The notes beneath the pieces are model-generated. The model saw only the letters and a program-made list of their open reading frames with translations, was not told the origin of the DNA and did no database searches. DNA of 64,000 nucleotides from the NCBI GenBank assembly GCA_020627535.1, contig JAHDGU010000003.1:246356-310355 (forward strand). The letters run 5' to 3'. Position numbers and translations under genes: made by a program. This document shows positions 9,686 through 19,400 of the stretch, one piece after another (position 1 is the first letter of the stretch; the number at the start of each line of letters is the position of its first letter). This DNA comes from Saprospiraceae bacterium. Its GTDB lineage: Bacteria; Bacteroidota; Bacteroidia; Chitinophagales; Saprospiraceae.

Positions 9686-10479
9686 GCGATCCAGATATGG
9701 TGAACAATCGCAAAACTTCCCATGATCAGGCAATACATTGCAAAATAGATGAGACGACTCTTCTTGACCAGTGCAATCATCCACCTGCACGCAAGCACGC
9801 CGACGATAAAAGCAGCCAAGAAGGCCCAGAGCAGGTCTAGACTCATCGCACTGCTACTAAAGTCTCCGCTGACAAGATCAAGACCGACCTTACCTAGTAT
9901 CAGTGGCAACACCATCAAAAACGAAAACTCAGTCGCTACAGAGCGTTGAAGTCCGCTGATCAAACCCGTCGAGATCGTGGCTCCAGATCGAGACACTCCT
10001 GGTGTGAGTGCCACCATTTGTGCCGCACCCATCATCAGTGCCGATGGCATATTGATATTCTTGACATTTTTCCAGTCCCGATCAGCAAGATACAGCAATG
10101 CTGCTGTCAGAAGTAGCGCGATTCCTACGAGCCAGATTTTCTCTGACATCAAAGCATCAAGTTGATCTTCAAAAAACACGCCCACAAGTCCAGCAGGAAT
10201 CATGGACAATGCGATCAAGAGCGCATACATCCTAGCAGATTTGTCTGACGAAAATAAATCTCGAACCAGCTGCATGATTCGCTTCCTGAAGACCACGATC
10301 GTACTCAATGCTGTCGCCAAATGAAGAATAAGAGTAAGCGTAATCTCATCTTGAGCAAGATTTTCAATCTTGAGGAAGTACTCTGCTAGTTCTATATGGC
10401 CACTGCTACTGACAGGCAAAAACTCCGTCAAGCCCTGAATCACTCCAAGTATGATCGCTTTGATCGTCTCCAATGCCAA
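9682..10479 (-). CDS. uppP: undecaprenyl-diphosphatase UppP/BacA
   Basis: The membrane phosphatase converts undecaprenyl diphosphate to the monophosphate carrier used for peptidoglycan and surface glycans. Signature motifs are GLTEFLPVSSSGH near the N-terminus and PGVSRSGATIS in the second half. The family start is just before ETIKAIILG. An ATG at 10596 would overlap the upstream gene by over 100 bases and add 39 unrelated residues. I therefore favour TTG at 10479 (or TTG at 10473), eight bases after the DUF3098 stop. This gives 265 residues with about eight membrane segments. Confidence 0.93.
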   Translation of the reverse strand: MALETIKAIILGVIQGLTEFLPVSSSGHIELAEYFLKIENLAQDEITLTLILHLATALSTIVVFRKRIMQLVRDLFSSDKSARMYALLIALSMIPAGLVGVFFEDQLDALMSEKIWLVGIALLLTAALLYLADRDWKNVKNINMPSALMMGAAQMVALTPGVSRSGATISTGLISGLQRSVATEFSFLMVLPLILGKVGLDLVSGDFSSSAMSLDLLWAFLAAFIVGVLACRWMIALVKKSRLIYFAMYCLIMGSFAIVHHIWIA

Positions 10480-10487
10480 AAAGCAGC

Positions 10488-10826
10488 TTACTCGGACTTG
10501 ACAAAGATCGCATAGATCTCCACTCCAAATCCGATCAAGATGAGCAGAGGTGCAAGCGTGATCCTGCGGAAACTGTAGATCGACGATGGGTCCCATGAGT
10601 CAGGCGTCGCCTGTTGACCACCCGCCATCAAGGCCATACCTACAATGATCAGCAGGACACCGATGAGCATGTAGAGATAATTTTTCTTGCCAAAGATCAA
10701 GACGTCATTTTGAGCGGCTGCCGTCCGTGACTTCGCACGAGATTTGGTCGGCGTGAGAGACGAGGTCTTGCTCTTTACGACTTTCTTGGTCTTCACCAGT
10801 TTGGCTTTTTTCTCTGGATTACTCAT
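10488..10826 (-). CDS. DUF3098 small membrane protein
   Basis: The 112-residue protein has a long Lys/Ser/Thr-rich cytoplasmic N-terminus (1-40), the family motif FGKKNYLYMLIGVLLI (about 45-60), a second membrane segment (about 88-108), and GQQATPDSWDPSSIYSFRR between them. DUF3098 proteins are typical of Bacteroidota and often lie beside cell-division or uppP genes. Their role is unknown. It is the first gene of the leftward cluster that runs to DUF368. Confidence 0.85.
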   Translation of the reverse strand: MSNPEKKAKLVKTKKVVKSKTSSLTPTKSRAKSRTAAAQNDVLIFGKKNYLYMLIGVLLIIVGMALMAGGQQATPDSWDPSSIYSFRRITLAPLLILIGFGVEIYAIFVKSE

Positions 10827-10915
10827 AGGTAAAGCTTATTATCACATGGTCAAAGCTCAACAAACATGACAATTTTACAGATGTATTAATGTTTATTAAC
10901 TACAGCTTTAACCGA

Positions 10916-11497
10916 ATGCAACGCAAAAGTAGCACAATATCTCTCTTTTTGCTGATCGCCTGTTTCCATCTAAGTGCTCAGCACTCATTTATCAATGGTG
11001 GATTTGAAGGTACTCCGCAAGATGCTACAGTCCCACAGGGATGGATGATATGTGAGGAGGGCACTACACCAGATATCTTGCCTGGTCCATGGGGTGTGTA
11101 CAATGAGCCTTCACAAGGCAGCAGCTTCATCGGATTGATTACTCGACCGGATGCCAGTTTTGAATCTATCGGACAGCGATTTGCTTCGGCACTCACAGAA
11201 GGTGGCTGCTACCAAGTAGGTCTGGATATCGCCCAGAGCCCTACATATACAGGATACAATCAAGCCATCAAGCTACGAATTTGGCTTGGCACCGAACTCT
11301 GTGATCGTAGGCAGTTGCTCCTAGAGACCAACTATATCAACTCTGAGGAGTGGATTCCGCATTTGATCAGCTTTACCGCGGAGGCAGCACATCACTATAT
11401 CATCATCGAGGCATACGCAGGAGGCAAATTCAAGCTTAAAAAAGGCAATGTCCTTATCGACAATCTGACTCCTATCGTATCTTGCGACAAAACCTAG
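10916..11497 (+). CDS. secreted beta-sandwich protein of unknown function
   Basis: The start ATG 10916 gives 193 residues with a clean signal peptide (MQRKSSTISLFLLIACFHLSAQ); an ATG 27 bases upstream is also in frame. The mature part begins with NGGFEGTPQDATVPQGW, the opening of galactose-binding-like jelly-roll modules found in many Bacteroidota surface proteins. It ends with VLIDNLTPIVSC, also typical of that fold. There is no T9SS tail, so it is probably periplasmic or outer-membrane associated. I cannot assign a ligand. Confidence 0.65.
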   Translation: MQRKSSTISLFLLIACFHLSAQHSFINGGFEGTPQDATVPQGWMICEEGTTPDILPGPWGVYNEPSQGSSFIGLITRPDASFESIGQRFASALTEGGCYQVGLDIAQSPTYTGYNQAIKLRIWLGTELCDRRQLLLETNYINSEEWIPHLISFTAEAAHHYIIIEAYAGGKFKLKKGNVLIDNLTPIVSCDKT

Positions 11498-11534
11498 TTA
11501 AAAATTGCTGAAGCCGTGGGCAACTCAGTCGTTG

Positions 11535-12971
11535 TCACAAATCTTCAAACATCTGAACAGCAAATCTCCCGAGACCATCGCCCGCTTGACGCGCATCATG
11601 GTAATTGGCCCCTTCTATGTTGCCCGGTGTCTTTCCATAGAGGATTCGCTGCCAGTTGGGATTCCGAGTTTCATTATTGGCATTGCTGTGTAGAAGAATG
11701 AAGTCGCGATCATTGAGATTGGGCGCATAGAAGAGGAATTTCACCCCTTGCTGACCGGTGCGGGGAAAATCATGATAGACCCAGATTTCATACGGAGGAG
11801 CGTCAGGCTCATTATCATTGGGATAGATATCATCAGGAGCACCATACTTAAGGTAGAGGTAGCCTCGAGCAGACTCATGACCTTGGATTGCTCCATAGCC
11901 GTAGTCACGGTCTAGCTTATCCGTCAGCTCTTTGTAGCCTTGGTATGCCGCGCTTGGGGACTCTTGATTTACATTGCGCCAGAAACTATACAGAAAGATC
12001 TGCGCTGACTTCAACTCCTCTCGGTCTATCAGGTCTTGGATCGTTGGATGGCTTTTGTTGGGCAGGATTGGCAGCAATGACTTCAGTCCATCCCATACTT
12101 CGTTTTCTTCAAGATCAGCGACAAAAAGCGAAGACAGATCAAGATTTTGGGGTGCCGCAGCTGGTGAATTTGTCCTTTGAAGTGTCTTGGTCTGCCTTTG
12201 GATCAATTGCTTGTTTTCATCTCTCAATTCTACAAAGTACTCATACTGACCCGTGCCAAGATCATCAATTGGCAATGAGAGCACAATGGGTTCGATGAGA
12301 TCTCCTTTAATCTTCTTGAAGGATTGCTTGATCGTCCCAGATTCCATGTCCGCTACGCCATACTGCAGATATCTCATTCCTCCGTCTTCACCCAGTTGAT
12401 AATGCTCGAGGTAGCATACAAGTCTTTGGACATGATCAGGACACTGATTGAGACGCAAACTTTGCATGTACATCCCGTTTTTACTCAGTGGATGCTCAGG
12501 ATTTGCTTGGTACTCTTGTAGTAGCAGAATATCTGACATATCCATGACCTCAGGAGCCATGATTTTCACGCTATCAACTAGGCTCGTGAATGAATTCTGA
12601 GCACCGAGATAATCACGATAGCCTAGTCTGATCTCGTATACACCTGGATCAAGCGTATATCTCTTGATATCATAGAAAAGACTTGAGGTCTCTGACACGC
12701 TACTATCGCCTCCTGCCGGAAAATTCATTAGATAGCTATCTTCTACTGAAGTTCCAAGCTCATTGCTGATTTGTACACGGCACTCAAGGAGATGGACTTG
12801 GTGCCCTATACTGTCAAGTTCTGATGCCATACCCTGCGTAGAGAAGTAGCCATGCATTTCCACATAGCAAGTCTGTTCATATCTGTACTGAACCCAGTCT
12901 ATGCTCACCTGCTGAGCAGGCAATGACAGACAAAGTCCTATGTACGCTATGACGAGTAGCAAACAGCGCAT
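11535..12971 (-). CDS. GWxTD domain-containing secreted protein
   Basis: The 478-residue protein has a signal peptide (1-19, ending LSLPAQQ), a beta-rich middle and a C-terminal GWxTD-type domain (about 320-460). The domain contains ARGYLYLKYGAPDDIYPNDNEPDAPPYE-type sequence followed by IWVYHDF and ILYGKTPG. The domain is common in Bacteroidota and Acidobacteriota, and its function is unknown. It is the last gene of a three-gene leftward operon, one base after the lipocalin-like gene. Confidence 0.85.
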   Translation of the reverse strand: MRCLLLVIAYIGLCLSLPAQQVSIDWVQYRYEQTCYVEMHGYFSTQGMASELDSIGHQVHLLECRVQISNELGTSVEDSYLMNFPAGGDSSVSETSSLFYDIKRYTLDPGVYEIRLGYRDYLGAQNSFTSLVDSVKIMAPEVMDMSDILLLQEYQANPEHPLSKNGMYMQSLRLNQCPDHVQRLVCYLEHYQLGEDGGMRYLQYGVADMESGTIKQSFKKIKGDLIEPIVLSLPIDDLGTGQYEYFVELRDENKQLIQRQTKTLQRTNSPAAAPQNLDLSSLFVADLEENEVWDGLKSLLPILPNKSHPTIQDLIDREELKSAQIFLYSFWRNVNQESPSAAYQGYKELTDKLDRDYGYGAIQGHESARGYLYLKYGAPDDIYPNDNEPDAPPYEIWVYHDFPRTGQQGVKFLFYAPNLNDRDFILLHSNANNETRNPNWQRILYGKTPGNIEGANYHDARQAGDGLGRFAVQMFEDL

Positions 12972-12972
12972 T

Positions 12973-13362
12973 TTACTCTTCCTCTTTGGGGCGTTTCAAT
13001 AAGAAGCCGAAGTCAGTATTCCTCATTGTCATCGTCAGCTGGAGACTCGTATCAGTCTGTGCGATGATCTCGTACTCGATACCCGGAATCTCTTGGACGA
13101 TCGTGGACTTTTCCATATGAAACGGACTGCTCGCCTCCGAGCCTAGAAGATCAGTAGTCATCGACTGATTGGTAAAGTCAAAAGAGAAAAGGGCACCATC
13201 AACGGTTCTTGTAAGCTTACCATCTCGTGTGGCCGATACGAGCTCCCAATCGCCTTGGATGCTGGAAGTTTCAACCTGTATCTTGTCCGATTTACAAGAA
13301 GCCATGATCAGCATCAATAAGAGCAGGATGAGCTGCCTTCCGGCAAAATGTCTAGACCGCAT
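12973..13362 (-). CDS. lipocalin-like lipoprotein
   Basis: The 129-residue protein has a signal ending in the lipobox IMASC (Cys about 23), followed by SIQGDWELVSATRDG, the G-x-W start of a small lipocalin-like barrel, and repeated beta strands to the end. Such proteins bind small hydrophobic ligands or serve as envelope lipoproteins; no ligand can be named. It overlaps the phosphoesterase gene upstream by 11 bases and is followed by the GWxTD gene after one base. Confidence 0.7.
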   Translation of the reverse strand: MRSRHFAGRQLILLLLMLIMASCKSDKIQVETSSIQGDWELVSATRDGKLTRTVDGALFSFDFTNQSMTTDLLGSEASSPFHMEKSTIVQEIPGIEYEIIAQTDTSLQLTMTMRNTDFGFLLKRPKEEE

Positions 13363-14578
13363 TCTTCAAATTTAAAACAGAAATCTCAGGCAGAATACCA
13401 ACTCGGCCTGGATAACCTAAGCATCCAAGTCCGCGATTGACATACAGGTGCTGGTTACCTTCCGAGTACAGGCCCGCCCACTCCGCATACTGATACTTGA
13501 CGGGACTCCATTTAATGAAGCCTGGTATCTCTATGCCAAACTGAAAGCCGTGAGTATGACCTGAAAGTGTCAGTGCTATATCATCAAACTTCTTAAGGAT
13601 CGCTGATCGCCAGTAGCTCGGATCATGTGACATTAAGATCTTGACATCGGCGGATTCCACACCAGGATATGCCTTCTCGATGTCACCATAGTTGCGGAAG
13701 TACTCTTTGGCTGAGGCATTTTCCATACCGATGAGACCCAAAGTCTTGCCTTTAATATCGATGAGCTCGTTGCGATCTCGCAGGAGCGTCCACCCCATTT
13801 GCTTTTGCAGTGCCTCGAGCTTTTCGAGATTTCCCTGCTTATCAAAATCCTTGCGTTCTGGACCTCTCACATAATCCCCATAGTCATGATTACCCAGAAC
13901 GGAGTAAACTCCGTATTTGGCCTTGAGCCTCGCAAAGATTGGAACATAAGGCTCCACTTCATCAGCGACCTCATTGACAAGATCACCAGTAAACAAGATC
14001 AAATCAGGCTGTTCCTCATTGATCATCTCGACGACTTTGGCTACAGCTGGTACGCGCGTGAAGGTGCCACTATGTATGTCTGATATCTGTATGATTTTTA
14101 ATCCTTCTAGCTCTGCGGGCAATCCGGAGATTGGCACATCTGTTCGGTATTTTTTGAAATTGTACATATTGCGAATCATCCCATAGGTCAAAGCCACAAA
14201 GGGTAACAGACCAGCCAGGGCACCAGCATAGTAGAGAAAGTTGCTTCTTGGCTTCCATGAGCCTGGTTCGAGTCCACCGATCATCCATACGATGAGCCTT
14301 CTGAGGTCATCGATCAGCAAGAAACTCGAGTACACCATGATCAGTAGTACCCAAGCCATCAATAGACTGAAAAAATACCGGTAATAGCCCCCTTCCTTAG
14401 GCAATTCATAGCCTAGATAGACGGTTAAGATCAGGGTGATCGAGTAGACAGACATGACGAGATATCCGATCTTGAATACTTTTATCCACCATCCACTGAC
14501 ATCTCTTGTGACGGCAGACATTGCGCGATATCCATATATCTCAAGAGCTACTAGGACTAGCAGAAAGATCCACTTCAT
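13352..14578 (-). CDS. membrane-anchored metallophosphoesterase (YkuE-like)
   Basis: The 408-residue protein has about four membrane segments in residues 1-150, then a calcineurin-like phosphoesterase domain. Metal-binding motifs are visible in order: ISDIHSG (about 162), FTGDLVNE (about 196), LGNHDYGDY (about 229), MSHDPSYW (about 312) and LSGHTHGFQFG (about 337). The class hydrolyses phosphodiesters such as UDP-diacylglucosamine or phospholipids; the substrate here is unknown. It is the first gene of a three-gene operon, with a plausible promoter just upstream. Confidence 0.88.
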   Translation of the reverse strand: MKWIFLLVLVALEIYGYRAMSAVTRDVSGWWIKVFKIGYLVMSVYSITLILTVYLGYELPKEGGYYRYFFSLLMAWVLLIMVYSSFLLIDDLRRLIVWMIGGLEPGSWKPRSNFLYYAGALAGLLPFVALTYGMIRNMYNFKKYRTDVPISGLPAELEGLKIIQISDIHSGTFTRVPAVAKVVEMINEEQPDLILFTGDLVNEVADEVEPYVPIFARLKAKYGVYSVLGNHDYGDYVRGPERKDFDKQGNLEKLEALQKQMGWTLLRDRNELIDIKGKTLGLIGMENASAKEYFRNYGDIEKAYPGVESADVKILMSHDPSYWRSAILKKFDDIALTLSGHTHGFQFGIEIPGFIKWSPVKYQYAEWAGLYSEGNQHLYVNRGLGCLGYPGRVGILPEISVLNLKNAV

Positions 14579-14590
14579 GACTTATGATTG

Positions 14591-14621
14591 CAAATAGATT
14601 GTCATAACTTGATTCCTTCAA
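14591..14621 (-). promoter_or_regulatory. predicted promoter of the phosphoesterase/lipocalin/GWxTD operon
   Basis: On the minus strand TTG (14619-14621) is followed after 20 bases by TCTATTTG (14591-14598), one mismatch from TAnnTTTG. It ends 12 bases before the ATG at 14578. Confidence 0.4.
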
Positions 14622-14627
14622 AAATAG

Positions 14628-16328
14628 TTGTATACCGTGCCTTCAATATCTGATATATCTAGGAGCTTGTGTGCCGTTTTTTCGCTGTTGAGCTGTTGTC
14701 ACATGGTCTCATGTCAGTCTAGTGACCAGCCATATGAATATGAGCGTCACTACACCTTTGATCGTGCAGATACACTAAGGGGTATGTTGGGCCCTGAAAG
14801 ATCAAGCTTTGATGTCACCCATTACTTGCTTGATGTCCATATTAGCCCCGGGGACAAAAGTCTTGAAGGAGTAGTGACTATGACCGCGACATGCACCAGG
14901 TCTACTGATAGAATACAGCTAGACCTGTTTGACAATATGATCATCGATCACATCGCTCAAGACGGCCGCCAACTTTCATATCACAGAGATGGGAATGCCT
15001 TCTTCGTTGACATCAATCTCGACTCTGCTGAGACTTTCATGATCGACATAGCTTATCATGGAGAGCCTGTCGTCGCAAGACAAGCTCCATGGGATGGTGG
15101 ATTTGTTTGGAAGGAAGCAGGAGGGTCACCTTGGATCGGTGTGGCCTGCGAGGGTACTGGTGCCAGTCTATGGTGGCCCAATAAGGATCACCTATCAGAT
15201 GAGCCAGATAGCATGGACATCATCTTACATGTGCCCAATGGGCTTATGGCAGTTTCCAATGGCGATCTCATACATCAGGTTCAAAACAAAGATGAGACCG
15301 CCTATCACTGGAAAGTAGACTATCCGATCAATAACTACAATGTCAGCGTCAACATCGCCGACTATGTTCATTTTAGCGAAAGCTATACGAGTGACTCTAT
15401 GGGTACGCTCGACCTCGACTATTATGTACTGAGAGAAAACGAGACAATTGCCCGAAAACACTTCCAACAAACTGCTGGTGTCTTGGAAGCTTTTGAATAC
15501 TGGTTTGGGCCCTACCCTTTTTGGAATGACGGCTTCGCTCTGGTAGAGACGCCGTACTTGGGCATGGAGCATCAGAGTGCCATCGCATATGGCAACAAGT
15601 ACATGCGCGGATACCTTGGTCGCTTGGAGCCTGCAGAATTGGACTTTGATTATATCATCGTTCATGAAGCAGGACATGAATGGTGGGGCAATAGTATCAG
15701 CACCAATGACCATGCAGAAATGTGGATCCATGAGTCATATACCACGTATATGGAAGCCTTGTACGTAGAGTATCACCATGATAAGGACGTTGGCACTCAG
15801 TACCTTCTATCTCAGAGACCATATATCTCCAATCGTCAGCCAATCATAGGTCCGCTTGATGTCAACTTTGGTGATTGGGTAAGCAGCGACCAGTACTACA
15901 AGGGCTCATGGATGCTGCATACCTTGAGACACGTCATCCCCACCGATCGAGACTGGAGAGAGTATCTGCGAGGCCTCTATGCAGAGTTTCAGATGGGACA
16001 TGCCACGACAGATGAGATTGTAGCCTTTACCAATGAGTACTTCGCCCAAGATTTAAGTGCTTTCTTTGATCAGTACTTGAGACATCAATCAATCCCTGTC
16101 TTTGAATATTATTGGTCAGATGTAGAGGGCAAGAGTCTTCTGCACTATCGATGGAATGCCTATATAGAAGGTTTTGCTATGCCCTTTGAGCTGCGTGTGG
16201 ATGGCTCCTTGCATCGCTTGGATGTGACTCAATCATGGCAAGAAATCTCAAGCGAATCACTTGGCTCCAAAAATATCGCCTTTGCTCTTGATCGATATCT
16301 TGTCGACATCAAAGAAGTAAAGCCATAG
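14628..16328 (+). CDS. M1 family metallopeptidase, lipoprotein-like
   Basis: The zinc aminopeptidase-type protein has HEAGH at residues 346-350 and the third ligand E369, the canonical HEXXH-X18-E spacing. The exopeptidase motif appears as GMEH instead of GAMEN, and DQYYKGSWMLHTLR supplies the usual Tyr. At 566 residues (counted from the TTG at 14628) it has the N-terminal and catalytic domains but lacks the long C-terminal domain of PepN. The N-terminus is hydrophobic with SLLSCC and MVSC, so a lipoprotein is likely. The start is uncertain: TTG 14628, GTG 14637, or an internal start. Exported M1 peptidases digest extracellular peptides. Confidence 0.88.
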   Translation: MYTVPSISDISRSLCAVFSLLSCCHMVSCQSSDQPYEYERHYTFDRADTLRGMLGPERSSFDVTHYLLDVHISPGDKSLEGVVTMTATCTRSTDRIQLDLFDNMIIDHIAQDGRQLSYHRDGNAFFVDINLDSAETFMIDIAYHGEPVVARQAPWDGGFVWKEAGGSPWIGVACEGTGASLWWPNKDHLSDEPDSMDIILHVPNGLMAVSNGDLIHQVQNKDETAYHWKVDYPINNYNVSVNIADYVHFSESYTSDSMGTLDLDYYVLRENETIARKHFQQTAGVLEAFEYWFGPYPFWNDGFALVETPYLGMEHQSAIAYGNKYMRGYLGRLEPAELDFDYIIVHEAGHEWWGNSISTNDHAEMWIHESYTTYMEALYVEYHHDKDVGTQYLLSQRPYISNRQPIIGPLDVNFGDWVSSDQYYKGSWMLHTLRHVIPTDRDWREYLRGLYAEFQMGHATTDEIVAFTNEYFAQDLSAFFDQYLRHQSIPVFEYYWSDVEGKSLLHYRWNAYIEGFAMPFELRVDGSLHRLDVTQSWQEISSESLGSKNIAFALDRYLVDIKEVKP

Positions 16329-16417
16329 GCGTGTCTGCCAATCAATGGCGAAAATTCTCCTACAGAGTCCTTTTTGCCACTTTCCATTGGAGTACTATTG
16401 TATTCCAATCCAATTCT

Positions 16418-19400
16418 ATGAGATATCTCTTTAGAATCCTAATACTGAGCCTTCTGCCTTGGACCGCTATGACACAATGCGAAGAGACAGAGGTCTTGAC
16501 CACTGGAGCAGACAGCATTGTTTTCGTATGTCCCGGTGATGGACGCCCTGATCCCATCGGTTTTAGCAGCAATGCCACTGATCAATCTTCCAATTATGAC
16601 TTCATATTGACAGATGGAAATGATGAGATTATCACTCTCCTACCAATTCCCATCATAGACTTCGACGGATTTTTTGAAGGAGAGTGCCGCATTTATGGCG
16701 TGTCTTATGACGGCAACCTTGATGCCCCAGCTGGTGGCCAGATCACAGAGATATCGACGGATGGCAGTTGTGCCGTCTTGAGCGGCAACTACGTCACGGT
16801 CATTAAAGAGATCCCGGCGGCCGGCACACTGATAGATCAGTCGGGAAATGATCTTCTTGAGATCTGTGCCAGCAATCAAGAGCCAGACTCCATCCGCCTC
16901 AGACAGATTCCTGACGCTATCGGTACGAGTGCTTATATCCTGCTGAGAGAAGATAGCATCATCGCTGACATCTGGACATCGGACTTGATCGACGGTGATA
17001 GCCTGGCGGCAGGGAGCTTTGAGATCAGGGCGATTGCTTACAGTGGAGAGCTACTTCTGGATCGCGGAGACACTATTGATGTTGAGCTTGATACGCTGAG
17101 TGATGATTGCTACTCGCTCAGCCCCAACGGCATTCGTCTCGTCGTAGAAGCCTTTAGCACTGGCACTATATCTGATGATCTTGGACGTACCGAAATCTTC
17201 GCATGTGCAGACAACGGCAATCCAGATGTCTTCTACTTTATCTCAGACGACAGCACAGCGACCAATATCAGCTATGTCCTCACAGATACCTCCAAAGAGG
17301 TCCTGATGATCTTGGATGGTGATAGCATAGATCTTGAGGGCATGGGTGTAGGGATAGCTCAAATATGGGCTGTAATCTATGATGGTGAGCTGTTGCTCTC
17401 ACCAGGTGATACCCTCAGCTCAGCAAATGCTGTGGCAACTGGCTGTGCCGATATATCTGATCAGCCGATTGACGTCGTCAAGGATATACCTGTGACGCCG
17501 GTGATGCGAGATCATCTGGGCCAAGAGATCAGCAGAGCTTGTCCGGGAGACGGGCGAGATGACATTGTCGGCTTCCAGAGCATCGTAGACCCAAAGGGAT
17601 TTCTTCAGATCATCATCACGACACCGGATGGATTGATCATAGGTCTACCGAGAGGAGATGAAGCCAATTTTGAGAATGTCGGCCCCGGCGAATGTCACGT
17701 ATGGGGATTGTCCTACACGGGAGAACTCAATCTACAAATCGGGACATTCCTTGATATCGACGGTATCTTGTCCACTGACTGCTTCGAACTGAGTGAGAAC
17801 TTTGTCCGCGTCATACGATTGCGACTAGATGGCGGTGAGGTCTTCACAGCTGTGGATAGTAGCCGTAGCTTTTTCACCTGTCCACAAGATGGCATCAGCG
17901 ATCTACTCGTCATGGATAGCGACTACGATTCGGACAGCGAATACTCCTACATATTGACCGATACCTTTGGTGTGCTTGTCGCTGTGATTGACGAGAATCA
18001 GATCGATCTCGACAGCTTCGGCCCGGGCATCTGTCTTGCCTACGGCCTCTCACACATCGGTGATATCTTGGCAGAGCCGGGAGATACAATTGTGTCCGAT
18101 GATGCGCTGATCGACAATATTGCTACCGTCTGCTCTCAGCTCTCTGACAATCACGTGTTGATCGAAAAAGCGGCTGTCGACGGAGGCGTGCTGAGCTCTA
18201 GCCTAGGTGAAGCCTTTGCTTACTTATGCACAGAAGAGGGTAGCTTGCCCTTTGTCCTATTTGAAAGTGATACGGAGTCGGACCAATCTTATCAGCTCGT
18301 ACTGGTCAATGAAAATGACATCATCGTCAATTTGCCAGATAACAATGTAGTTGACTTCAGAAATTTTACTGCCAATGACTGTCGCGTTTATGGCTTATCG
18401 TATAGTGGCGAACTGAGTGTCAACCTAGGAGATCCATGGGAACCAGAAGGACTGTTTAGCTCTGGATGCTATGATCTAAGCGACAATTTTGTGCAGATCC
18501 TGAAAGATGAGCCAGAAGGTGGCAATGTCATGTTTGCGGATAGCACAGAGATCTTCAATGCTTGCGGAGGAGATGGCAGACCAGATATAGCTCACTTTAT
18601 TACAGATTCAGAATCCAGCCTCAGGTACAGCTACTTGCTCGCGGATAACAATCTGAAATTCCTCAATGTAATTACAGCTGATTCTGTGGATTTCGAGATT
18701 TTTCCACCGGGCCAATGCCTTATCGTAGGTGCGAGCTATAGTGGCAACTTCATCATGAGCTTGGGAGACGATGTGTTTACGGATGCCATTTCTGATGACT
18801 GCTATGACATCAGTGACAATTTTATTGTGGTATCTCGCGAGGGCTTCGAGCCTCATATTTTGACGACAGTCGCAGGAGATAGCTCTGCCTTTGTATGCCC
18901 AGGAATTCCGGGTGATGCTCAATTGTCATTTGCCATCGACAATCCCAATGGTCAAGAAGTCTTACTCCTTCTCGATGACAATGACGAAGTGCTTGAAATA
19001 TCAGAGGACGGCAATATCACCTTGGATCCACAAGAGCCTGGCATCTGCTACGCACGTAGCTTATACTTCAGTGGTAGTCTGCGCGTGGAGGTGGGAGATA
19101 TCATTCGCGACACAAGCACCTTGTCTAGCCGATGCTTTGCTCTGAGTAGCAATCGCCTTCCGATTTACAAAGAAGCTCCCAGCATTGATCGAATCACAAG
19201 CACGCTCGGCACTGATACTGTCTCGGTATGCCCGGGAGATGGCATCCCCAATTTTGTCAAGCTGATAGCGGTCGATGAGGTCAGATCTGACCTAGGCACC
19301 ATCATTACTACACCAGAGGGATTGATTCTCAACATTAGTTCGAGAGACAGCTTTGACCTAGATGCATTTCCCTTGGGCAATTGCATGCTGTGGGGGATTG

